Part shown: in pieces, positions 11,451 to 21,701 of the stretch | How the letters are laid out: each line of letters starts with the position of its first letter | How positions within the stretch are numbered: the stretch's first letter is position 1 | Assembly (NCBI GenBank): GCA_964035545.1 | Contig: OZ037765.1 | Location: 6,274,698-6,338,697, forward strand | Reading direction: 5' to 3' | Length of the DNA stretch: 64,000 bases | Source: Bugula neritina | Taxonomy: Eukaryota > Bryozoa > Gymnolaemata > Cheilostomatida > Bugulidae | The notes under the pieces: generated by a model | The model's input: only the letters and a program-made list of their open reading frames with translations | Told to the model about the DNA's origin: nothing | Databases searched by the model: none | Translations under genes and position numbers: made by a program

Positions 11451-11956
11451 TAGAGCGTGTATTATTAGTGTCTATGTTTTTAATGTCATTTGACTCAAAT
11501 TTTTTGTCTCCTAACGTAAAACTGTATTTTAATCACGGTGCTCAACCAAAATTCTGTTTAGTATATTATTGTGTCTCTTCCTAGCTACCCTAGTCAATGA
11601 TTAGTTAGCTTGTTAGTCTAGCTATCTTATCTAAAGTCATCTGGTGCTTTTTATATCACTATTGGTTAATAGGCTAGTATAAAAATACCTTCCCACAAAC
11701 AAATATTGAAGGATAAGATCCACTTGATGTAAAATGGCACGGCAATTTTTTGACATTTTCATTTCTATGCATACTATAATAATATATTCTTGTTGTGTTG
11801 AAAAATGTCAATTTTCTAAGGCCATTTGCTATTGGTTATAACTTAGAAGTTTTTGCATTTAATAATCTGTTCTGTGTTTGAACTTGCAATAACATTTCTT
11901 TGTTGCAATTGATTAGAATGAGTTATAAATGAGTGCTAGCTCTGGTGCTGAGGAAT

Positions 11957-11962
11957 AATAAA
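11957..11962 (+). terminator. Candidate poly(A) signal of the GT31 gene
   Basis: AATAAA lies about 505 nt after the stop at 11450, followed by an AT-rich stretch. No closer canonical hexamer was noticed. Usage is inferred. Confidence 0.45.
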
Positions 11963-13453
11963 CAAAATAAGCAAGGCTTGATTGCTTGTATATATTTAAA
12001 GATAATTGATACTTCTCGATTGCATCTCTTTATACAAAGAATATATTTTCAGCCATTCTTTTTTTGCATTTTGTAAGAAGGTCCACAAGAGTGGTGAACA
12101 TAAATTTAAATTTTACAATTAATCAGTTTCAATTGACAATATAGAGGTTAAACTTTTTTAGAGTGGTCATCATAATGATGTTAATCTCAAAAACCAATCC
12201 ATCAATTTATTGACGTAATTTTTTTCTTTTTGCCTAATCAAAATGAAAATCGATCTGCGTCAACAGCTTTTGGCAGATTTGTAAGATTCAGAAAACATGT
12301 CATTGAATTATGCAAGATAATTTATGTCAACTTTTGACTCCTATATGGTTAAGACAGTGGGTGCATGTCATTACACTTCTCAAGTGTTATGACGTAGACC
12401 TAAAAAAGGCCCATTGCGCCAATGACTGAATGTGTGCACTTTTTTGCTTTTTGCCAGCTTTGCTGTAATAAATGTGTATTATGTAGAAATAGCTTAGGTT
12501 TTTATAGAATTTAACTCTTGTAAACTTATGCATATAATTTAGACACAAAATATATTTCAACCAGAAGTATGATAACATGATAAGATAACAATATTGCAAT
12601 GCATTATCAAATAATTATTTCAGTTATTGTTATTGTTGTGATGATTTTTATTGTAACACAGCCACGCCACTGCAGTTGTTGGTACTTTACCTTTCATGTG
12701 CAAAACCAATGAAGATTGGATTAAGATTTCATATCATATTTTTTCTAATGAATGAGTCACAAAATAATTATATTGGTTATACAAAACATCATATTCAGTT
12801 CAATGTTTAGTTCGATATTAGTAACCATGTTACTGGCCTAGATAATAAACTGGTACAACATAAACATAGAAACTGAAAAAGAAGACGTTTGCAACTTTTG
12901 AAATGCATTATAGATAAGCTTATTTCGCAATACATAATATATACTTTTACTGTCTCTACTAGAGCTGTTGGACCAGAGAGTAGAACTGGAACTCGCCAGA
13001 CTGCTAGAAAATAAAATGCTGTTGCCAAATTTGACACTGTACCTAGATACAACACAACTCAGTTTGGAAATATTGTAAAAGGCTAGCAAAACATATCTTA
13101 GTAGAAACACACTATATAATATATACGTACACCTGAGTTATGATGCCGAAATTATGATAGACCTGCAGTATAGTACAACACGTATGATTTAGTAACAGGT
13201 TTTAAATTACCAAATTTGAACTTTTATTCAAAGAAACAGACAAGATCTAATAAACTGAAGATTTTTGTTTATTGAAAGTGTTGGGCATTATATCTAAAAA
13301 TATAGAACTTATATATTGCACTATTACCTTAAAACTTTTAGATTGTTATCATGCACTACAATATTAGACAGTGAAAATCGATTGTTATGTTATATTGTAA
13401 TAATTTTATGCGTAGAATGTTATGATTCGCTGCATGCAATTATTGGTGTGGGT
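11963..13453. other. Intergenic, nothing recognised
   Basis: AT-rich sequence with only short open frames, none with splice-consistent continuation or recognisable protein similarity. No RNA gene or repeat array was seen. Confidence 0.5.
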
Positions 13454-13988
13454 TGTTAGCTGATTGAACACAGTGACTCTTTGTAGGAGGGTATTTATGC
13501 ACAATAAATAAGAAACGTAATACTCACAATCCCCTTTATTTTACTCCATAATATATATAAATCCAAAAATAGCAGTTAGGGAGGACAACTCCTTACATGT
13601 ATGGAAAACTTACTAGTAAACTGGTAAACAAAGTATAAGATAATTAACTAAGTGTATAATTGTCCTGGCTTGGTAGCTCCGAGATGTGTCCTGTTGTGCT
13701 GCTGGCTGAAGACTGACTCTACTGTGTTGAGGGCCTCCTTTTATACGTTGGGAAACATTCCCACCAGAATGTTCCGAGCGAATTCGAGGGAATTCGCTCG
13801 AACCGCAGGGGATTCGCAGGGCTAGAGTAAAGGGGTCGCTCGAATCGAGCGAACTTCGCAGGGAAATCCCGGTTATCTTGATTATATAAGTGTTCCCGTG
13901 AGTCGTCAGAAACAATAGCTAATCCAGTCACGTTAGTAGTAATAAGTAGCTGGGAATAATAGCTAATCCTATCATTACCAACATAACA
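13454..13988 (-). mobile_element. Probable solo LTR in reverse orientation
   Basis: Read on the minus strand the segment has a TATAAAA box (plus 13739-13745), a GC-richer leader like that in the 4740-5306 LTR, and AATAAA (plus 13535-13540) about 200 nt on. Possible ends are TGTTATG...CTAACA (13454-13988) or TGTAAC...CCTACA (13482-14001). The upstream half carries nested inverted repeats around GAATTC (GAGCGAATTC/GAATTCGCTC, about 13777-13801) and a duplicated AATAGCTAATCC word. No matching target duplication was found for either boundary and no internal coding region is present. It could instead be another short element with an internal promoter. Confidence 0.45.
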
Positions 13989-14002
13989 CTTAGCTGTTAC
14001 AA

Positions 14003-15356
14003 TAGGGGTAACGGGGGGGGGGGGGGGGGGGGGGGGGCACAACGAGCCGAATTTTGCATTTGTTGCTCTCATTCGTCTGTTTTTCAAGTTACTAGTTCAA
14101 TAATCTCTAGTCTTAATGCTACATCTGTTGTCTATTACAGGTACCAGTTTGTTGTTTCTATCTCTTTCACAACTTTCAGAATAATGAAATTTGCCCAGTG
14201 GCCCATTGTGCCCCGGTACCGGGGTACAATGGGCCACTGGGTGGGACACAACAAATATATTGAAATTTTGCGTATTTTGTTATATCTGATCTTTATTTAT
14301 TTAATATTACAAATAAATAAAGATATTCTTTCAGATCTACAGCAAAATTCATGTTTTAGCTGTACAGTTTGTGCCATTACGGATAGCAGAGGAAGGCAAA
14401 ATCAAACGCATGTCACTCGGTTCTGCAGTGCCTTTACCATTACTGTTAAAAACTAAAAATGTTTTGTTATTTTCACTTCAGAGCAACGTTTATTAAAAAA
14501 AAACTTTACTAAAATGTACTACAAAATTCTGAGTGAACTTTTTTCAATGAACTGTATCTAAGGTGCATGCATGGCTGAGGTTTGTGACTGGAGTACGGAA
14601 GAGAGAGGGGGGAGCAAATGAGCAAATCACAATTTATTTCAGTCAAATGCATGTATATTCCCTCAATGGTGTAATATATAATGATTATCATGACTATCTA
14701 CTAGTAGCAACAGCAGAGTGTTTTGTATTATGTATAAAATGGCAAAGCTTTAACCTCCCCAGATGTATGTATTGGGGGAGCTTCAACTTGTAGTTTTGTA
14801 GTCTTACCATGATGTCTTTGATATTTTACAAAAAGGTCAGAAATGGCTATATTTATAGATTTTAGTAACATTTCAACCAACTTTTTGGGCAAACAAACTA
14901 ATAACAGTGATCAGGGTGCAATAATCAGGTGGCCCATTGTACCCCGGTCAGCGTGGCCCATTGTGCCCCGTGTGGCCAAATTGAAAATAAATGTGCCTCA
15001 AAGAAAATTTATTTCAGTGTTTGCTGTTATACTAGTTGAGCATTGTAGAGACAAGCAATGGCAACAATCTTAGTAAAATCTGGGCTTCTTGCCTTTGAGT
15101 GTAAAAAGTTATAAGGCTTCAACGACATCCTAAGAAATTTACAAAAAGTAGGTAAAAACAGTTTTTTACTCGCCTTTTCAACACGTATGTTCCGCAAGTG
15201 TTGAAACTACAAAGGCTGAATAATTATGTCAATATCTTTTTATGAAAATAAAATCACAACTCTAAGTCAATAAGTTCTCTCACAATTTGGCCGGCTTTTT
15301 GTACCCCTATGACCGTTGTGCCCCCCCCCCCCCCCCCCCCCCCCCCGTTACCCCTA
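14003..15356. mobile_element. TA-flanked TIR element with poly-G/poly-C termini
   Basis: The left end reads TA-GGGGTAAC followed by a G run (14013-14037, 25 G) and CACAACG. The right end is its reverse complement: CGTTGTG, a C run (15321-15346, 26 C), then GTTACCCC-TA. This gives terminal inverted repeats of about 42 bp on a 1.35-kb unit with TA on both sides, as expected of a Tc1/mariner-type TA target duplication, though the termini match no family I know. Inside are a 48-bp palindrome and direct copies of GTGGCCCATTGTRCCCCG, which resembles the inner TIR edge. No intact transposase was seen, only two short open frames, so it looks non-autonomous. Confidence 0.65.
14194..14241. repeat. 48-bp near-perfect palindrome
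   Basis: Two arms of CCCAGTGGCCCATTGT-type sequence meet at a GGTACC centre with a single mismatched pair and no spacer. The arm motif recurs as direct copies at about 14929-14948 and 14952-14970. It could fold as a cruciform or act as paired binding sites for a transposase; the function is inferred. Confidence 0.8.
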
Positions 15357-16539
15357 CTATAGCTATGTAATGATGTATATCTAGGAAAACACGCATTCCA
15401 TGGGAATGAAGTTAATAAAAATAAGGGAAATACAGCCTTAGTTATACTATACACAATTTTACCACAATATTATGTATCTCAAAGTATTGTGTTTATTCAA
15501 TTAATCTGTGATATTACAGTGTAATTTTGAAAATCTGTTTGCTGCTCTCCGTCATAACTGATCCACCAGGTTGAGCTGTTGGCTTACGTACTTTGAGCTA
15601 GCTGCAATATAAAAACGTCCTGACCAATAATTTTACCTATAGATTCCCATCTCATAATAATAAATCTTGAAATTTTTGCTTTTTAGATGACAAAAAAAGT
15701 TCAAAACTGCATGCATGAAACTAGCACGAAGAGAGATGGTTTTTGAAAGATTTACATACTGAGGTATTAAAATAGGTTCAGAATCTATACAGATATGCAA
15801 CAGTTTTACTGCTTTGTTTCTCAATCATAATTTCTCAACAGATAGTGAGAAACTCAACTGAGAACTAAATATGAATGTTGTGCAAGTATTAACATTGCTG
15901 TCTGTTATTTGTTCATGCAAAAGTTATTCTGATCAGCTTTACCAGTATTGCCTCAGCCCTAAATTATTGTTGTTAGCTATACAGTGTAAACTGTGTAATG
16001 TATTTTCATCGATACAAAGCTTACAAAACAATTTAAGAGGAATAGTTAAATCATTGTATATCATTATAAGTAAGCTTAACATTCTTTTCTCTGATTTGTG
16101 TAGACAACTCACAACTCAACTCACTTGATCTCCATGAGAAAGTTGATAGTAGAACCAAGTACCTATACTAACAATTTCATTCTGGTTTTAACAAACTTAA
16201 AATACAAAAAGAGTCGATGCTTGAATCCGGATAAATTATGTATCAATTATTATACAGTATTCTGTACACATACACATATAATATTATGTATGTTATTTGT
16301 GTAGTGAATTGTCCATTAGTTTTTGCTTCAACCACTGATTGCTAAATAATTTATGCTGGTAGCAGTTAGTAAATGAGATAAACCCTCTGCAATACCAGCA
16401 TGACTCATTTTTAGGCCATTGCGGTTGTGCATCTGAAACTAGTAATTTACTGACCGGGACTTTTTTTTCATAGCTAAGCTGATATTAGTTACTCGACAGC
16501 GGGTCACATTGAACTGGAAAAGACCATAATATTATTTTA
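15357..16539. other. Intergenic, nothing recognised
   Basis: AT-rich sequence between the TIR element and the presumed promoter of the membrane-protein gene. Short open frames (for example 15871-16128) have no similarity I recognise and no splice support. Confidence 0.5.
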
Positions 16540-16656
16540 AATTCAGTGGTGGCTCACTTTATGACTTTAGGGCGGGGCCTAAGCGAGCCGCATACTTACC
16601 GCCTCGGAAATCAAAGTGCAACATACTATCTTCACGCCCCAAAGTGCATCGAATAA
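16540..16656 (+). promoter_or_regulatory. GC-richer promoter / possible 5' UTR exon
   Basis: A GC-rich island (GGGCGGGGCC near 16571) ends at a strong donor consensus (AATAA|GTAAGTAC, about 16657). A plausible acceptor (ATTCTTAG, about 16861) lies 45 nt before the ATG at 16906. This suggests a non-coding first exon for the downstream gene. No transcript data support it. Confidence 0.35.
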
Positions 16657-16750
16657 GTAAGTACCCAAATAGCAGAAACTCGTCGCACAGCGTGATACAT
16701 GCCCTTTAACCCTTTGCATCAACATAATTAATCGCGGGATAACCTATACA

Positions 16751-17440
16751 CCTACTACTAGTAATACTTATTCGAATACTACTACTACTAGACATCACTC
16801 ACACTGTACTAATACTAATAGTAATATTAACTTTATATTCAATAACAATCACACATTCTTAGTTGAGGAACTTTTCATCTAACTCTTGAATTGCATACAT
16901 GACACATGGTGATGGAGCAATTTAAACAAAATGTTTGTTCCTACCTTTCTTCAGTAAATAATATTAATGAAGACGGCGATTTGCTTTCAGTGAATCCACA
17001 GTCTCAATCTGACAGTGATTCACAATGCTTCCAAAATGTAAGACTTAAATTTAACCTTACATGTAGTTGTACATTAAGTTTAACTCTTACTCTATGTTAC
17101 TGTTAGTAGTACAGTAGTAGTACTACCACTAGTTACCATTTTTAGTTTAGGTTAACTTTTTATGTTGAGTGATTAATGATACTGATAATGCTAGTCACAG
17201 TAATCTGATTTACTTCCAATTAAACTTATTACTTAAATTTTAAATTTAAGTTTATCATAATCACACAACAAATGCTAGCATCAAATAAACATATATTAGT
17301 ATTAGTATAAACTTAAAAATAGCGATTGCTATAACATTAACTGTTAGTGTTAGTATTACTAATACTAATAGTAATAGTAATACAGTAATAGTACTATTAG
17401 TATTACTATTACTATTAGTATTAAGTAGGTATTAATTAAA
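16751..17440. repeat. Degenerate (TAN)n triplet tracts around exon 1
   Basis: Tracts occur at 16751-16830 (presumed 5' UTR intron), 17101-17137 and 17341-17440 (intron 1). They use the same TACTAAT/ATTAGTA words as the tracts near 6.0, 27.2 and 41.9 kb, and they flank exon 1 on both sides. Confidence 0.8.
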
Positions 17441-20400
17441 AGTACATTGCTAAGGCTAATACCTAAAAGTGCGCAATATTCAGCTCCAATTTCAGTAAAG
17501 TTTTATACCAAATAATTTACAGTTTAATTTTTTAGGGTCTAAGATGGCTTGTGACATTCAAAAGTCCTTTGGAAACTTGGAATGAGGAGCCAACCTTTCT
17601 ATTTATACAGATTAGTGTGATTTTAGGATCTATCCTCAATTTTATTCATGGTATGTGCAGTGCAATAATTGTGAATATTACTTTTTTAAATAAATACATG
17701 CACTCTACATATTGCATCGAGTGAGAAAATTAGCTGGATTTTCAATAAGTGGCATTTCAGTTTTTGTATAGTGCAACTTTAGTACACATTTTGTTATTGT
17801 GCATATATTTTTGTCATAAATTACTTTGTTTCCTTAGTTTAAATTTGATTTACTAGCTTTGAACATTGTGGCTCTATGTGGAAGAGATGTTAAACAGAAT
17901 GTTTTACATTTTTTGCTGGTCAGATTTTTTTCACTAACTTCTTGAAATTGTGTTATCTTGTGGCGTAAATTGAGTTAATTAGTAAAATATAGCTTTAAAT
18001 GAAGCTGTAGTATCTGAAGTTATCTAAAAGTTGTTTAAGGGTCCTTCTGCATTCTATTGGTGGTTTGTTCAAGTTTACCTCAAGCTACTTGAAACTCCTA
18101 AACTCTCATTGTTTGTTATAGCAAATACTTTAACTCGAGTAATGGACCTTGAAAAGTTTCAGCTGAAGTCAGCAGTAGCTTGTTTCCCAATGTTTCTGGT
18201 CCATTGTCAGCTCCTCAACATATCTTTTATAATAGGGTAATCATTATGGGGTTCACTATATTTGTAGGGAAATTAGGCTAAATAGTTACCTACTGAACAA
18301 TGTTTCAGTTTGATTTAGCATCATTCGATGAAGTATCATTGTAGAAAAAAAGAACAATCAAAAGTAGTCAATCTTTATGTACACTTTTATAATGACGGTT
18401 ATTTAAATATACTTATTATTTATTCCATTGGCAAGTTTATAGCTTACATATCTTATCTAACAAAAGTTATATATGCACTTTATATACTTATGGTATTATT
18501 TTCAGCTTGGAAAAATGGCGGCAGATTTATTCATTTCTGGTGGGCAACCATTATTGTGTCTTTTGTTACCGAGTGTGTTTGTTATCTCATACCAAACATT
18601 GACAGCTATTGGCATGCGCAGGGAGTTGTCGGACTTTTTGGTAAAAGGTTTCCACTGTACATTGTGTTTGTGTGTAAGTATCCTATATCACATGTTTAAA
18701 CTCTAATGAGTTACAAAGTTCATAGACTGATACAAATTAAGGCTAATCTTTTATTAAGTTTGGGTAAACTTTATTCTATAGTTGAATGATTCAAGTAGCA
18801 CTCTGTAAGGCAATACTAGCTTGTAGAAAGTGTCAAGGATTTCTCTGGCTTGCTGAGTTGAATAATTTGATTTTAAATTTATCTAAATAAACTGTTCAGC
18901 TGCTCAGACCATACTATGAAGTATATCTGATCTATAAAATTGAATATTTGTTTACCATATAACCTGCCTTTACAAACTCACAGTGAATTTATTGTAGACA
19001 ACCAGTTTTGGTACACGGCTTGGGTGGCTGTGCTGAGGGTGAACCTGAAATGGTGGGCGGAGCCTTTTGCTGGTATGCAATTTTTACACTTACATTATAT
19101 ATCATGGTTTTCGAAGCCTTGCAAGAACCTGATTTTTTGATAACTGTGGACAGCTTCTAGCAACATAGTTTAGGAGCCTTAAGTGTTGCTGGAGCAATGT
19201 TGAAGAAGTGCTGTTTTTCACAATGGCCATACCATATTAGAAGCTTATTAAGTCAACACTTGTGTTTATTGATTTTCCGTTGCTTTGTTGCAGTTGGTGC
19301 TGCTGCGGTGTTAATTGACTTACCGTACGACATTATGGGTGTTAAAATGTTATGGTGGACATGGCATGACACAGATGCCAATATCTTTGACAGACACTAC
19401 CATGTGCCCTGGACTTCGTACTATTTCCACTCCTCTTTTCTCGCTGCTATGCTCTTCATTTTCTTTGGCAGTCGCAAGCTGCTTATGCCTAGCAAAAGCA
19501 AGTTTGAATTTGGCAAGTAAGTGTATTGCAGTGGCTGTCAGCAAAGAGCAAAATTTGCTGTCACTTAATCTGCAGTGCTAACAGGTAATGCGACATTTAT
19601 ATAAGCCGATATTTAAAATATTATAAGAAAAAGGTAAAGTAAAGTAAATTTGCCCATCTAATTACTGTAGCACTATATAACACAGCATGTGCAAGCTTTT
19701 CTTTGGTTAAATTTTTGTCAAGTTGGAAAATGATAAAAATACAATTTATCAAATTAAAAAACTGTGTTTTACACACTACAGTCACATCAGATTCCTATGA
19801 TGATATTCCGCTAGGCTTGCATCTGCCAATTGTATTTACTGTATTTTCTTTACTATTTTACTCTGTTTTCTGTTTAATTTGGCTGGTTCTTGTCACATGA
19901 GCACACAACTCTTGTCATTTTTCTTAACACAATAATCTATTGTATGAACTTTGAACTCTTAAATGAATTGTTTTAATATTCAGGAGTTTAGCGTTTGATT
20001 AATAAAATTTAGTTTCAAGATTCTAGTTAGTACTATATTATTAAAAGCTAGCAATATAATACATTATGTTCATGTAAAGGAGTAATAAATTGTACTGTTG
20101 GTATTGCAGCTGTTTGCTGGAGTGGCTGTGTACAATGTTGTCTGGATGGCTGGCAATGCCAGTGGGCTCTGTGGTATTTATTATGCTGTTTTACCATCCT
20201 TTACATGACTGGCTCAATGTGCATTCAGAGGTCCCTGTGATGATGTGGCTTGCTGTTTGCTTACTAATCACCTGGATATCTGACCGGAATCCCTCAGCGA
20301 AATCTAGAACAGGCTTCACCGCTGGTTAGAAAAAGCTGCAAACCTATACCATTGTCCATTTATCAACACTCTGTAGCTGCAGTATTATTTGTTTCATAAT

Positions 20401-21480
20401 AAAACTGTAAGTGGTGACAAATTCTTGAATTGTTGCAGATAAGCTGTTCAGTCTGCCAGTGTTGAATGTGGTGCAGCACTTTCTGCTGTTTATACTTCTG
20501 ATGTTTGTGGCCAAACCAGAGGAGGTGCGATCTACAGGACTCCACCAGACTATTGGACCGTGTAACGAAACAGAAGATACATTTAGTATCAGTGGTGCTG
20601 TAAGTTGTTATTGCCAATCTATTCCACGACGGTTTACTAATAGTTAGGAATCTGAAGAGTTTATTCTAAACCTTTATTGAGTCAGGCTTATAGTAAAGAC
20701 CAATGTATATAGTGGCAGTTTCATTGAAACATAGGTATAACAGACGATATTTTTTTCTCAGTTGCTGAGGAAGGAAAACAGCTGTACTGTATTATACCCC
20801 TTGTACAAATAATTATATATTTTTCTTAATAAACTCTTGAGAATGTAAAAGGCCTATGCTTTTACCGTAAATTTTTAATTTACAGTATTTAAGCCGAATT
20901 GTTTTCCAGGTTCTGCCTAGACAGAAATATTTGTGTCCAGAGAATTATGACGAGGCATTCGACTTCCATTGTCGACCTGGAGGAAATCCTCCTCCTTCCG
21001 GTTCCTCCTGGTACACTATGTGTGGTACGCCTTATGAGAACCCAATGGTATGTTGGTTTTGTTTAGTGACTACATTACAAGCATTTGATCCTTCAGCGTA
21101 TTATTTGTGAAAATATTTGAAATATTCAAGTAGTTGTTTATGCTATTTGAAAATTATTTACCATTAAATTGGATACGTTTAATATAGAGGTAGCAACAAT
21201 GTGGTCAACGAAATTGCATGTTGATTTTTAAAAAAATATTTTAAACTCTATTATTGTTTTTGAAAAGCAAACTAGTAACTCATTTATGATATTTCTTTTG
21301 CAGGAATACAAACTAATAATATGGTTTTGCTGTGCTATTGGATTATTGGTCTACTGCCAGATTTTGCTGTTTTCTGGTGATCAGTTGCCAGCTCGCCAAA
21401 CTTTAGCTACTGCAAAGCAAACAACACTTTCACCAACCAGCAAAAAACTAAATAGAAAGAAAAATCGAAAACAAGAGTAA
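16906..21480 (+). CDS. Uncharacterised polytopic membrane protein, 9 exons
   Basis: Exons: 16906-17037, 17536-17650, 18506-18673, 18998-19072, 19294-19516, 20110-20324, 20439-20599, 20910-21047, 21304-21480. All phases join, giving 467 residues. After a soluble 44-residue N terminus there are about eight or nine hydrophobic helices, a Cys-containing loop (CPENYDEAFDFHC) and a lysine/arginine-rich C terminus (KKLNRKKNRKQE). Striking motifs are MLWWTWHDTD after DLPYD, VPWTSYYFH, and YHPLHD. I believe this is a conserved invertebrate family known only as a domain of unknown function (possibly DUF7802), but I could not check. The D-P-x-x-x-G...W-W plus VPW pattern faintly recalls the CruF/carotenoid hydratase-like membrane family; that is speculation. 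No function is assigned. Confidence 0.8.
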
Positions 21481-21542
21481 TGTTGGTTTAAAATTTTCAC
21501 GTGACACTTTGAGAATTTTGAGTAGACATTTTATATATATAA

Positions 21543-21548
21543 TTTATT
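21543..21548 (-). terminator. Candidate poly(A) signal of transketolase
   Basis: TTTATT on the plus strand is AATAAA on the minus strand, about 154 nt beyond the transketolase stop (21702-21704). It lies inside the presumed 3' UTR of the opposing gene. Confidence 0.5.
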
Positions 21549-21677
21549 ATTTTATATGATTTTTAAAGAAAAATTACATGGAAAGTTAGTCATGAAAGTT
21601 GTTTAGAATGTCTGTTTTTAAAGAGTAAAGAAAGTTTGAATGTGCCAACATATATCATAATTCAATTATGTTGATTA

Positions 21678-21683
21678 AATAAA
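21678..21683 (+). terminator. Candidate poly(A) signal of the membrane-protein gene
   Basis: AATAAA lies 198 nt past the stop at 21480 and only 19 nt from the transketolase stop codon on the other strand. The mRNA 3' ends of the two convergent genes would therefore overlap. Confidence 0.55.
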
Positions 21684-21701
21684 ACACAAAATACATATGC
21701 T

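Noticed and set aside
13719-14087. 122-residue minus-strand frame with a polyproline stretch
   Set aside because: The polyproline comes from the 25-base G run, and the rest is LTR-like non-coding sequence.
16592-16600. ATACTTACC resembling the 5' end of U1 snRNA
   Set aside because: The following bases do not continue as U1 and no Sm site or stem-loops were recognised.
19780-19900. Hydrophobic exon-like peptide (SYDDIPLGLHLPIVF...) between exons 5 and 6 of the membrane-protein gene
   Set aside because: The acceptor phase does not fit the preceding exon and there is no usable donor before the in-frame stop; skipping it gives continuous phase. An alternative last exon cannot be fully excluded.
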